Below are positions 12,013 to 22,917 of a stretch of 64,000 nucleotides of DNA, in pieces. Each line of letters starts with the position of its first letter. Position 1 is the first letter of the stretch. Under the pieces are notes generated by a model. It was not told the origin of the DNA, did not search any database, and was given only the letters and a program-made list of their open reading frames with translations. Source of the DNA: Siphonodentalium dalli (lineage: Eukaryota > Mollusca > Scaphopoda > Gadilida > Siphonodentaliidae); the NCBI GenBank assembly GCA_032622095.1, contig CP136066.1:226492961-226556960 (forward strand), in the 5' to 3' direction. The translations under genes and the position numbers were made by a program.

Positions 12013-12235
12013 TGTTGCTGTTGATGATGGTGGTGATGATGATGATGATGACGATGATGATGATGATAATGATGATGATAATGATGATGACGGTAGTGGC
12101 GAGACGACGATGCTGGTGTTGGCGATGTCGAGGATGATGGATGATGATGTTGATGATGATGTTGATGATGATGTTGATGATGATGACGATGAGGATAACC
12201 ACTCTGGTGATTATTATGATGATGATTATGGTGAT
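12013..12235. repeat. (GAT/GATGAT)n microsatellite
   Basis: This is an imperfect trinucleotide tract, GATGATGATGACGATGAT and similar, with TTGATGATGATG blocks. ORFs on either strand here are low-complexity Asp or Ile runs and are not genes. Confidence 0.95.
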
Positions 12236-12432
12236 TTTAATGAGGAAGATTGTATTTATTTATTGCCTCCATATGCGGAGAGTATATATATCCATTACAT
12301 AGTAAATTAGTAATATACATGCGTGTTAACTCACGATTGAGTTCATTAAAGCATACAAGCTTTATATACCGAAATGCCCGAAAAAGGATGTCTGGAAAAC
12401 TTGCGAGTGTATGAACGTATCCTAAATAGTGT

Positions 12433-12884
12433 TTAAAGGGTCACTTAATTTTCGAACCGCCAGTTTACTTTATATAAAATATATGGCATATTATATACCA
12501 TTTGAAAGAGGAAGCTCCAAAACATTGTATTATCAACTTATCCGGTGTAATAAACTGTGGACATGTTGTTTTTGTCATCAAGATTGAAGTAAAAATCAGT
12601 ATTATTTTCAATGCAGGGGGAATAACTATATATATTACAGATAGAGTTCTTCCCCTTTCATTGAACAAGTTTGAACTCTGTTGCATTCTGGGTTCCAGGG
12701 GGGGGGGGGGGGGTCTTCTGCATTTTTCTATTTCTCTGTGGGCATCTTCTGAGACACAGATGTTTCAAATAGTGATGAATTATAGTATTTTAATCATATT
12801 TTATGGCATATATTGTTATTAAAACCGTATATCAAGTCACTATAAAAAAATAATCGGAGACTCGAAAATTAAGTGGGCCTTTAA
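12433..12884 (+). mobile_element. family D TTAA MITE, complete
   Basis: It is bounded by TTAAAGGGTCACTTAATTTT and TCGAAAATTAAGTGGGCCTT plus TAA. The internal order matches the other D copies. The usual 'ggga' in GCATTCTGGGTTCCAGGG has expanded to a run of 16 G (12698-12713). TTAA at both ends suggests a piggyBac-type origin. Confidence 0.88.
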
Positions 12885-13239
12885 ACCAAACGCGTCTAGT
12901 CTAAATCTGCATGCCAGATAAACAAACAAACAAAAACAAAAACAATGCATGAATATACATACAATTTCGTGTTGATTCCAATCATCGTACAATGAGAAAA
13001 TGTTCCGTCGTAGATTCCTGGCAGCTCACTACTCGCAATTAGCGCCGATCATAAACTCCGACAATTATATACACCGTGAACAGCAAGCGGTCGTGGATCA
13101 ATTTATGTTGGTGACATTTACCGGCATCCATATAAACCAATCGGTGATCCGTCCCGAAGTTTTTAACTTTCGCTGCGTTTGTTATGTACAGAGTGAAGTG
13201 TAAACAAAGCAGGTATTAGCGTTTCTCACACGCTCGTCC

Positions 13240-14500
13240 AATGACGGCAGCTATATTTAACCGCCAGAATAGCTTACAGATGCTGGAACTAGCAGCTCAT
13301 CCGATGCTTCTGGTCGGTTCATCATCACACACGCCGCGATAGAGCGAAATTCCTCATCGGCTTCCTGTAAATTCCGACCGGAATTAAAGCAATTCGTTAT
13401 GTTCGGTGTTTAGCCCTTTACCCAACAGAACGCCCAGAAACGCCCGAATGAAGCTTCAACAGCCTAAATTATCTTGGGTCTGTCTCAATAAAACCATACA
13501 CATATGGATATCATTGGAACCGGCTCATTGACCACATTGTGATGGTTACAGTTATACCCTGTGCCAATGCATTCTCTTATATATGCGAGTCGACCATAGG
13601 TCGCCTCGCATATATATAAGAGAATGCATTGGCCTAAAAAAAATATCTTTTTTTAACACTTTTTACCATTTTTTCTTACATTCTTTAACAATTTTATAAT
13701 TTGTAATGTGTTAAGCCAATGCATTCTCTTATATATGCGAGGCGACCTATGGTCGACTCGCATATATAAGAGAATGCATTGGCACAGGGCCCTTCTGTTG
13801 GGTAAATTTGTCGCTCTCGAGCCTCTCGTCTCAGTGCGATGACCATGCAGCAAAATAGCTGGATAAAACATGAAATACGCACATAAGCAGTTGATTGATT
13901 TCATCAGCAGATAAAAAGGGTCGTATATAATGTCTTAATTTTCTTCAGCATGAAATAATAAATGCATTACATTTAACCGCCAGAATAGCTTACATATGTT
14001 GGAACTAGCAGCTCAGCAGATGCCTCGATAGTCGGTTCATCCCGCACGCTGCGAAATTCCTCGTCGGCTTCCTGTAAATTCCTACCAGATTTAAAGCGAC
14101 TCGTTATGTTCGGTCGTAATTTGTCGCTGTCGGTCGTCTCGTGTCAGTTACCAAAAATAGCTCAATAAGACAGAATAAAACTTGAAATACACAGATAAGC
14201 AGTTGATTTATTTCATCAGCAGAAAATTAGGGTCATATAATTTATTAATTTTCTTCAGCATGAAATCATATAAAGTATTAATTGTCAGTTCTGACCTTGT
14301 ATGGCATGGATAAAGAGCGCTTTTGATGATGGCAGCTATATCTTTAAACATCAGAATAGCTTACAGATGTTGGAACTCGCGTCTCAGCAGATGCTTCTAG
14401 TCGGTTCATCCCACACGCCGCGAAATTCCTCATCGGCCTCGTGTAAATTCCAACCAGATTTAAAGTGACTCGTTATGTTCGGTGATTAGTTCGGAGTAAT
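13240..14500. repeat. tandem repeat of about 370 bp, three units, one split by a MITE
   Basis: AGAATAGCTTACA, TCCTGTAAATTCC-like and TCGTTATGTTCGG blocks recur at 13265-13410, 13978-14120 and 14345-14490. The second half (GCAGTTGATT, TTTCATCAGCAG, ATTTTCTTCAGCATGAAAT) recurs at 13888-13955 and 14199-14275. Unit 1 is split by the family A MITE at 13410-13806, and unit 2 shows the uninterrupted sequence. No coding pattern is seen. Confidence 0.85.
13410..13806. mobile_element. family A MITE inserted in a tandem-repeat unit
   Basis: It has the same order and two hairpins as the 6139 copy. The ends are slightly decayed (TTAGCCCTTTACCCAACAGA and TTGGGTAAA). The neighbouring repeat unit provides the empty site (GTTATGTTCGGTCGTAATTT), consistent with insertion at a TTAA-like target. 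Confidence 0.88.
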
Positions 14501-14581
14501 TTGTCTCAAGATACAAAGATACAAGAATTTATTGCAAAACACCTCAATGAGCAGCTGTAAGATACCGATGAGCATCATATG

Positions 14582-14705
14582 TGACCCGCCATATCAACCC
14601 ACAGGAAGCCTCACACAGATAGAAGCATGCACTACATAGTGTCGTCTGCTCCAGGCTGTGTGCGGCTCTCTTTAGGTTAATAGACCCACCATATCAAAAC
14701 CAGTC
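14582..14705. mobile_element. short TIR element related to family B ends
   Basis: GTGACCCGCCATATCAA at the left and 'agacccaccatatcaaaacc' at the right are the outer sequences of family B but direct in order. Inside, GAAGCCTCACACAGATAGAA and TGTGCGGCTCTC form an inverted pair similar to the element at 61747-61832. Confidence 0.55.
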
Positions 14706-14712
14706 GTAAGGA

Positions 14713-14935
14713 ATACATAGAGGATCTCACATGAGTTTCTATTTTATACGGAATTTATCAACCGAGTTCAATAAATTCGATTTGAGCCGAGGTTTACCGA
14801 GGCTCAAATAGAATTTAGTGGACCTTTTATCACATGGTCAAATAAACGCGAACCAACGCGAAGTATTCATCGAAAACAACAATCATAAACTTCAGCAATC
14901 GCAAGTCATTTAAATAATGGTGTGACGTCGTCGAT
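14713..14935. repeat. dispersed repeat, second copy of 464-755
   Basis: CACATGAGTTTCTATTTTAT and about 200 further bases match the insert in the family O copy at 464-755. There is nothing recognisable between here and the LINE fragment at 15190 except a run of 18 G at 15174-15191. Confidence 0.65.
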
Positions 14936-15189
14936 GCTACTCCAAAACTTTGACAAGTACCACTAAAACCACGGAACGGGACTGGAAGAATCTCTGAAAC
15001 CATGGAACGGAGCTGGAAGAATCCAATACGGCCGCGACCCAGTGATATCGCTTATGACCGAGCACTCGTCTTCGATAGTGTGACAGCGGTACAACAAAAA
15101 GTATGTTTGCCTATATACTCAGAACTTGTGTGAAGGACTCCCATCTCGCACACGGACTATTGGTAGCCTTGGTGGGGGGGGGGGGGGGG

Positions 15190-15780
15190 GGTTGTGCCTC
15201 GTCGGTGTTTTGGCTATTGAGAGGGAAATCCACATAAACAAGCTGAAATTTCTTGGAAATCTTATCCATCTTTCACCCACCCATCAGACTGCATTGAAAT
15301 TAATTGTGTTTGGGATAGTATACCGACATATACTTTATATGATCGTGCAGTTACGGGATTTGTCAATGATGTGTTCGCGATTCTTGGAATGTACGTACCC
15401 TATGTTGCACTTTCTAACAAACTTCCTGAACATTGGCATATTCTCTGGTAAGAACGAATGAAACTTATCCTGAACGATAGAATTCGTGACGTGTATATGA
15501 GAGACTGGTCACTGGTCTCTTTCCACCAACAACGAACAGTATTTTCAATTCGTCGCAATTCTGATCCACTCGAAAGCTGGAACGTTTGGTATCTGCTTGG
15601 TACTAATCGTCATAGATCTGTTGAGCTCAAAAACATGGCCCGCCTAGGCGCCTACTAAACAAAACTACACATCATAACAGCAGTCTGTGCAAAATGTATG
15701 AGCACGAACAACAACGAGATTATTCACGCATTCGAGTGCTCTTCCTTAGTTGTGACCAACGTACATGCGTAACCACATCT
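15190..15780 (+). pseudogene. LINE (non-LTR retrotransposon) C-terminal fragment, frameshifted
   Basis: Three reading frames in succession give INKLKFLGNLIHLSP, then GFVNDVFAILGMYV and LSNKLPEHWHILW, then DPLESWNVWYLLGTN and NNNEIIHAFECSS. This is the region after the reverse transcriptase palm in CR1/Jockey-type LINEs. The same pattern occurs, better preserved, in the minus-strand copy at 32252-33650 (KKLCFLGRLIHLP, GFVQEMFSILAKYD, NEIYHAMFVCSS), so the two belong to related families. There is a frameshift near 15335 and a TAA at about 15450. It is truncated on both sides. Confidence 0.7.
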
Positions 15781-15884
15781 GGGATGTGATATTCGATCGC
15801 CACGGTGTGAATATGAATTACCTGATAATCGATACTGCTACGTATCTGATGAATGGATCACTCACACTCTCTTGAACAATCCCA

Positions 15885-18392
15885 GGGCCCTGTTTCGTGA
15901 AGACAATTTATGCTATAGTTGGGACTTAAGATGGTCATAAGTTCAAACTTCAGTCATAAGTGCGTTTCACGAACAAAGTCTTAACCTAAGATGGTCTTAA
16001 CTTTGGTCTTAACTTTAAGACTGGTGTGAGGTGTCATAAGATATTCTTAAAGTTAAGACCTACGTTGTGATCCGCAGTTGGTCCGAAATGTGGATGGGAT
16101 CTAGTTCATGTATATATTGTTATAAACACATTTAACTGAATAACGCCTTGCTAGCACGGAGGGGTGTTTCAGAAATGGTAGTAATTAATAACCAACTGGT
16201 AAGCTATAGCAGTGACCTGGGGCCTGTTTCATGAAGCAAGGTCATAAGATTATCTTAAGTAAGACGGACTTAATCTAAGATCTAAGGTGGATCTTATGAT
16301 GTAACTTTTCCGTTTCAAGAACGCGTTTCACAAAACAAGATTAAGTCCTACTTAAGTAGTAAGTTAAGTTCCCGCTCATTTAGACTGGTTATCGACAATT
16401 TTCTACAGTCCGGAACAAAAAAATGTGGGCTTGTGCAATCTTTATGTACGGCATTGAGAGGTTATCGAGAAAGAGTCGAGTCCGAGTTGACATTATTGTG
16501 TGACAGGGATGCTGGATAGCGGCTGGGGTGGGGTGGGCGAATCAGCGCATTTATCTTAGTGTCTATAGTCAGTGGCCTTATATTCGCATATGGATCTTAG
16601 ACTTGTATGAGTTCCACGATGTGAATTCGAACATGAGTACATCGCAGGCTCTTAAAATGACGAGCTTTGCGTTTACTGACGAGTGGCGGTGTCAGAAATA
16701 AGACAATATAATTATATGGATCGATGCATGACTGCGACCATGCATTCACGCCGAGTTAATCCACTGAGAGCAATGATCAGGCGGCGATTTTTTTATGTGA
16801 GCCCACATAACTCGTACATTATCGACCACCGCTCTCCACGTGTAGCAATAATCAAAATAAATCGGCGATGTCGTCAGGACACACATAGGTCATTTTTCGA
16901 TTCAAAGGGAAATGAAAAATATTTGTTAGAGTAATTTTTTAATTATTTTTATGCAGATGTTTTATGCGGTTGTCATACCATGGATATATATATAACTACT
17001 TTTTCATTAGCACACTCGTATTAAGGGGTGTCATCGTTACGGGTGTGTATATCATATATACAGTATGCTGTACAACGGTCATCCCACCCCTGCAAAAAAA
17101 AAAAAACATGACAAACATTTGGACAGCCTTGAAAATCACGACATATGGGCGTGGGCATAAACTCAATAAAAATAATATTCTCTATAGAAAATTGTCATTA
17201 TTTCTAAAACATATTTTGATAAAGAGCGTTTGTGTTACCTTTCCTATATGACATATCTGCTTTGTAAACAGCCGACGGAAATTTTGAAAGAGGAAAGAAT
17301 CAATACATTAATTGATCTCATTTTACCCCATCTCCCCACACACATATGGAATAACATAGAGGAGATTGTGAGCTTTGAGCTAGGTCATAATTCTTATCAA
17401 AAGTTTAATTCGTGGTTAATACAATTTTATAATATATATTATCTATAGGTCACATACACAGCTGATAATTGACTATATCCTACATTCGACGAGGCTCGGG
17501 GGGTGGCTAGTTGGTCTCTGTGGGGGGGGGGGGTTTACATCGTTCAATTTCCAACTGCATCCGCCCCTTACTTGAACCGGGCCAAACTTCCATGTTCGCG
17601 AAATGCCATGTCCACCACACCCGTTGGATTTAAACTTTCCAATTGGTATCTCAAATATTCCAACAGTTCGAAATTTATAACCTGACGCCCCTAAAGTTGG
17701 TGATTTTCGGTTGCTGCTGTTTGTCTAAAACAACACATTCCTTTACTAATTAGAAATTCAAACAATTGAAACCTATATATATAGTGTACGATTAATGTTG
17801 TTGTCAGGCATGACATTTCCAATTGCTAAACATTTTGACCAAAGTGTGTGTGGGGGGGGGGGGGGGGGGTACACAACACACAAACCCCATTCGCCACGTC
17901 CCTGATGATAAGCCTGTGCTCTGAATTGCTTTTACCAAACTAACCCTATGGTTATACGGTGGGGGGGGGGTTGCCCTCTCCAAACTTTGGTTTTGGAAAC
18001 TTTGAGGTACCAGTTGGAATGTTTAAACCCAAAGAGAATTTGGTGTTGTTTAAGGGGGTGTAGTCGGACATTTCGAGGCGAACACCCCCTCTCACTCTGT
18101 AGCCACGACCCTGTATACCAGACGACGAATTGCCCACCCAGACAATGTACAGATATCTCCGTAATTGCAAAATAACATAGGCCGCCATACTTGTGATCGA
18201 TATGCCACTTATCACGTGGGTCTTAACTTTAAGATTATCTTATGACACCTCACAGCAGTCTTAAAGTTAAGACCAAAGTTAAGACCATCTTTAGTTAAGA
18301 CCTTGATCGTGAAACGCACTTATGACTGAAGTTTGAACTTATGACCATCTATGTCCCAACTATGTCATAAGTTGCTTTCATGAAACAGGGCC
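15885..18392. mobile_element. long-TIR element 1 (interleaved with element 2)
   Basis: The left TIR 15885-16070 begins GGGCCCTGTTTCGTGAAG and contains TTAACTTTGGTCTTAACTTT. Its inverted copy is at 18215-18392, ending TTTCATGAAACAGGGCC. Arms are about 180 bp. The interior has no recognisable transposase. The GGGCCTGTTTC-type ends resemble PIF/Harbinger-like elements as I know them, a weak assignment. Confidence 0.75.
16373..18214. other. interior of long-TIR elements, no gene recognised
   Basis: Short ORFs only, none recognised. It holds poly-G runs at 17522-17533 (12), 17852-17869 (18) and 17961-17970 (10), and one ATAAAGAGCGTT motif at 17219-17230. Confidence 0.6.
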
Positions 18393-18905
18393 ATGTGGTT
18401 GCAAGATTGGCGGGGTGTCCGCTACTAACTATAAACCGCCAAGACCGGACTATATATACATTTCTAATTGCTGTAACAAAAATAATATATTTACATAGAG
18501 TTGAACATCATTTGCGATTCAAATCACCCAATCGCACTGTAGACAATAATCATGTTGAGACAATTAGTCCCAACATTTTCACATCGAGGATAATAGTGAA
18601 TGATTTATACTCATTTTTTTTTTATAAATGCTTATGTCAGCTATTATTATTATTATTATTATTATTTACTTGCCTTTCTATATTATTATGTTATAATTTG
18701 ATTGTAAAATGTATTGTATATGTACCCCGTATATATATATATCGGCAAGATAATAATACATAATATATGTTATTTTATTATTATTATGTATATTATCATA
18801 ATCTATTAACTATGAAATAAAAAGATATATAGCATGTATATAGTATACGGACCGCGCGGGCACACCGGGATTCGCGAAAGAACATATAATATCACTGTGA
18901 ACCGG

Positions 18906-18999
18906 TCCACAGACCCCTGGGGGAATTACTAACATACCAATATAGACTATACCAGTGGTATAGTCTATATTGGTATTTTAGTAATTTTCCACAGGGGCC
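18906..18999. mobile_element. 94-bp hairpin MITE (family U) with 10-bp target duplication
   Basis: The arms are CCACAGACCCCTGGGGGAAT and 'accaatatagactatacc' with inverted partners ending CCACAGGGGCC. They are flanked by TGTGAACCGG at 18896-18905 and 19000-19009. A relative with a 12-bp duplication lies at 45141-45210. Confidence 0.8.
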
Positions 19000-19009
19000 T
19001 GTGAACCGG

Positions 19010-19855
19010 CCGTCTGTTCACGTGTTGTTAATTATAAACGCTCTTTATTAGAAGTCGTTGATTTGGTTTTTATTAAAACATACATGCAGAATGTCGTTCA
19101 ACGTAACGTACTTTCGAAGTTCATACGCAGTTTGTTAATTATAACAGACGTTTAGCACATTTGTCAACAGAACCAGAGCAAATGGCATTAACATAATTTA
19201 TATATGGCTTCTACAAGTATGTCTCAGATTGGAAATAAGTCTATTTGGAGCACGATATGAAGTCCTATTCACATTATAGCAATATAAATAAAGAGCGTTT
19301 TGCGTTAGTATTCCATGAATGTTGGCAATCAATAAAGAGCGTTCAGCTCAGTGCTTCCATTGTGGTGTATTGTATGTGTATGCCATCGTGGCGACATATT
19401 CGGTTTCCTGGTATTATAGATGCTTCAAAGGCGTATAATGCATTAGAACCTAATATCAGCATTTAAAGGCGCGAACATATGTCTCGCGTCGCCGTTGTGG
19501 CATGTTATATGGGTGAAGGTTCACATTCTGAGTTACGATGTATAAGTCCCTTTAATAACTGAAATAATATGTTTGAGCTCGTTACGTTTGTATAAAATAG
19601 GCATTGGAAGCATGCAGCTATGTGTGGATGGGGTCTGACGCGAAAACACAGTTAAAATGCGCGCTCGTGCAGTTAAGTATATGCACCAGTCATTATACTG
19701 ATTATCGCCCTTGCATTAAAATATCATAATTATGCTTAGACACGCCCTAGTATCTGTCACCAGACACTGTACCTAGGCATATAATATACACAGAACCAAC
19801 ATTTTCTGTGCATAGCTGTAATAAATTGTCGAGAGCCAGTCTAAAAGCGCGCGAA
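19010..19855. other. no gene; three copies of the AATAAAGAGCGTT motif
   Basis: The motif copies are at 19037-19049 (reverse), 19287-19299 and 19331-19343. The last two are 44 bases apart in the same orientation. Nothing else is recognised. Confidence 0.7.
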
Positions 19856-20261
19856 CTTAAATTACTACTTAAGTAGGACTTAATCTTGTTTTGTGAAACG
19901 CGTTCTTGAAACGGAAAAGTTACATCATAAGATCCATCTTAGATCTTAGATTAAATCCATCTTAAGATAATCTTATGACATTGATTCATGAAACAGGCCC
20001 CTGCTCTTTAACGTTGCATCACTTTGTTTACCACTATATATGCGGGTATTTGTCCGACCGCCTGATATGTACATATCTTATCTTGTAACGAATACTTGTA
20101 TTTAATATTATGTAAATAGATCTGCTGTCCAGCATGGAGGAATACAGTAATATTGGAGAATCCCCTTGTCCTTCTGAATATTCATATATTATCGAGCACT
20201 CAACAATAAGTTTGTTCGCCTGTATTCATATATTTGAAGTTTAGCAGCTGTCCTTTTATTA

Positions 20262-20540
20262 TTAAAGGTACTCAATCCGATCAGACACTCCTAAATTACT
20301 ATTTCTTTGGCTTCGGGGGTAAAAAAAAATATGTGATGCGAGTCGAGGAACTCACCCATCAAAGCTCAGAGTGATCAAATATTGATTTTTGAAGTTTGTT
20401 ATTTCTCGAGTTGTGTAATAATATGTGGCCCAGAAACATGGTCAAACGGAGGGTCTCGGACACAATTGCGGATAAAGATGGATAACTCTAAAATCAAGTG
20501 GTAATATGGTCAAATGTCGTGATACTTGAGTGATAATACA
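20262..20540 (+). mobile_element. family E TTAA MITE, left part
   Basis: TTAAAGGTACTCAATCCGAT, 'attactatttctttggcttc', 'atggataactctaaaatcaa' match the other E copies. It is truncated at the junction with a family D fragment. Confidence 0.75.
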
Positions 20541-20890
20541 TTATTTTGTGTAGTGCCTTGATACAAGGTTTTAACAACAATCTATGCCATAATAGATGAT
20601 TAAAATACTATAATTCATCACCATTTGAAACGTACGTCTGTGTCTCAGAAGATGCCCATAGAGAAATAGAACACAGCTGAACTCATAGAAAGATTTCCCC
20701 CGTTATGGTCCCAGAATGCAACATAATTGAAACTAAAAATGTGTTTAATTGGAAGGGGAACAACTCTATATCTTAAGATATAGAGCTATTCCCCTTCCAT
20801 TGAAAATAATTAAACTTGAGCACAGAACATAAGTCGGTATAGCAACAAAAACTACATGTTCACAGTTTATTGCACCGAATATTTTTAACA
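20541..20890 (-). mobile_element. family D MITE fragment, inverted
   Basis: It runs from TAGTGCCTTGATACAAGG through the central palindrome CTCTATATCTTAAGATATAG to AACTACATGTTCACAGTTTA, in reverse order relative to 12433-12884. It lacks the distal end. Confidence 0.75.
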
Positions 20891-21404
20891 AACCAGTGCG
20901 TACACGAGAAGTCACGCAAAAGTTTGCAAAACCATCATCACCAAGAATGATGCCCCCCCCCCCCCCAAGAAACCCCCTCCCCCAAGAATATCGTAATAAA
21001 TACATTTTTCATAATTTATTAAATTCTCAAATAACGCATGCATGTTCAAACCGTTGTTATGTAAGCATTACTGGATACATAATGCATTATTTTTCTAACA
21101 TATTTCGTTAGTCATACTGTTTTTATAATTATAATTAAGCATCTTTTTATATGCATGAGGAGAGATGTTCCTATAGCGCTCACGTGCAAAATACCATATG
21201 TAACTTTGATCTAAATCAAGCCAGAAATAGATGTCGTGCAAAATTAAGGAGTAATGCATGAATATATGTGTATAAATCGAACTCTTACGGAAGCCTATTA
21301 GGGCCATTTAATTTTTGTTATATATTCATTAAAATATTTTCTTTTTTATTTAATTTTTTATATATATTCATTAAAATATTTCCTTTTTACTTTCTTTTTT
21401 TTAC
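20891..21404. other. no gene recognised
   Basis: It contains a run of 14 C at 20953-20966 and a duplicated 'tatattcattaaaatatttc' near 21320-21390. No ORF here is recognisable. Confidence 0.55.
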
Positions 21405-21595
21405 TTTTCTCCCGGGAATTAACTTTTCTCCCAGGGAGATAACTTTTCTCCCGGGAATTAACTTTTCTCCCAGGGAGAAAACTTTTTCTCCCGGGAATTA
21501 ACTTTTCTCACAGGGAGATAACTTATCTCCCAGGGAGAAAACTTTTCTCCCGGAAATTAACTTTTCTCCCAGGGAGATAACTTATCTCTGAACCT
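21405..21595. repeat. minisatellite of about 40-bp unit (CTCCCGGGAATT / CTCCCAGGGAGA)
   Basis: AACTTTTCTCCCGGGAATT alternates with AACTTTTCTCCCAGGGAGA, about five double units with substitutions. The CCCGGG and CCCAGGGAG parts are locally palindromic. Confidence 0.9.
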
Positions 21596-21921
21596 GAAGT
21601 TGTCTGGAGTTAGACAATAAAAATATCGCCGGTTTTGCATTCCGAAGATGTGTGGTGACCTAATCTACCCACAACAATACATAAATTTGCGGATGCATGA
21701 GCCCAAGGACAGAATAATACGAAAAAGCGAACATTTCGCCGCCTCGATAAAATTTCTAAAAATTATGACGACTTGACACGCCAAATACAACAATTCACAT
21801 GCCTGTCGTGCGAAAGGCGTGTTACGTATGTGTTGGGCATACAAATTCCCACATAACTGTTTCAAGGTGTATCACCGAAAGTTGTCGTTGATTGCTGCTT
21901 GGAGACAATATTTACACTTAC

Positions 21922-21950
21922 CGTTTATCTGCTTTAGTGAGCGCCGCCAT
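21922..21950 (-). CDS. candidate first coding exon of an unknown minus-strand gene
   Basis: Read on the minus strand, CCAAGATGGCGGCGCTCAC is a start codon inside a YY1-type AAGATGGCGGC element, a common arrangement at TATA-less animal promoters. It is followed by ACTAAAGCAGATAAACG and then GTAAGTGTAAAT, a consensus splice donor. The exon would encode MAALTKADK plus two bases (phase 2). No following exon could be identified, so the gene is unnamed. The start and donor together are stronger than either alone, but only 29 coding bases support it. Confidence 0.4.
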
Positions 21951-22027
21951 CTTGGAATGTCCGAACCTAAACGGGTATCCGACAGTGAATATCATCAAGC
22001 AATAAGATGGAAAACCGAAAAAAATTG

Positions 22028-22102
22028 ATGGATGCAAGGAGAGGACGAAGAAATCTGAGATTTGATTCGAATCAGAGAATCGCACGAACACGTCTATGCA
22101 AG
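22028..22102 (+). CDS. weak candidate exon, divergent from the one at 21950
   Basis: ATG followed by 25 codons rich in arginine (DARRGRRNLRFD) ends at AAG|GTGAGT. The start lies 77 bases from the opposing minus-strand ATG, too close for two ordinary promoters, so at most one is likely to be real. The YY1 context favours the minus-strand one. The frame stays open to 22194 if unspliced. Confidence 0.2.
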
Positions 22103-22158
22103 GTGAGTGACAAGAAGACATATATGTACAGCGAAGAATGTGAGTGTTCGCTGATCAT

Positions 22159-22200
22159 AACGCTCTTTATTTAAAACATTTAAAAACAACGCTCTTTATT
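22159..22200 (-). repeat. two reverse copies of the AATAAAGAGCGTT motif
   Basis: AACGCTCTTTATT occurs at 22159-22171 and 22188-22200, followed each time by TAAAAC. The stretch 22201-22917 shows nothing else recognised. Confidence 0.85.
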
Positions 22201-22917
22201 TAAAACGTTTTCTCGCGGCTGATAGGAGGGGGAATCGCAGATATGTTGGATATGCCTATGCTCATTATCACTACTGAATTCGGCCCCTGGTTCAATGTTT
22301 TGGTGACAATCAGCGGGATTTAGTTGAAATTTTCCAAAAAATGAAAAAAAATCTATACTTTCGGCCGATATTTTCGCAGCATTTTGGATTTTTTTTAGCC
22401 GGCGTCGATACAAAATCGACGTTTCTGGTATCTGAAACTGTTTTCAGTCCGAAACCGGAGTTTGTAGTATGTTTTCAATAGCAAACTAGGGATTTTTTTT
22501 CGGGGCTAATACAAAATTTTCCTCGAGGCTGACAGAAGTCCAGCCAATTGTTATTGTTGTGAGGTGTCTCGACTAACAGAAACCACAGAAGAAAAAAAAT
22601 TTATACGCCAAAACACGCAGATCTGCCTCGGCTGCCGGACTATGATGTATTTTGCTAATAAGAACAACAGTTCATACACACACATGTGTTACAATGTGAC
22701 CTTCTTAATCCAAGATGTGTGTCATAATAGGGGTCACAAGTTAGAGAAAGTAATGTTTTGTCATATTGGTGTTCCACTTTCAGCTCTCAGTCTCGCCTTC
22801 ATCAATGAGAATTTCCTCTGAATTTTTACAGCCATCACCACGACAGTCACCGCAGGCTACAACCCACTTTATAGTCTTTTTCTACATGAACATGAGTTAT
22901 TCCCACAAGGATTCCTA

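Larger units (their letters stand above)
16218..20001. mobile_element. long-TIR element 2 (interleaved with element 1)
   Basis: The left TIR 16218-16372 (GGGGCCTGTTTCATGAAGCA, 'cgtttcacaaaacaagatta') is inverted at 19856-20001 (TAATCTTGTTTTGTGAAACG through ATGAAACAGGCCCC). Its left arm lies inside element 1 and its right arm outside, so the two pairs overlap and are not nested. There is no transposase ORF. Confidence 0.75.

Noticed and set aside
11984-12310. Asp- or Ile-rich ORFs
   Set aside because: They are translations of the (GAT)n microsatellite.
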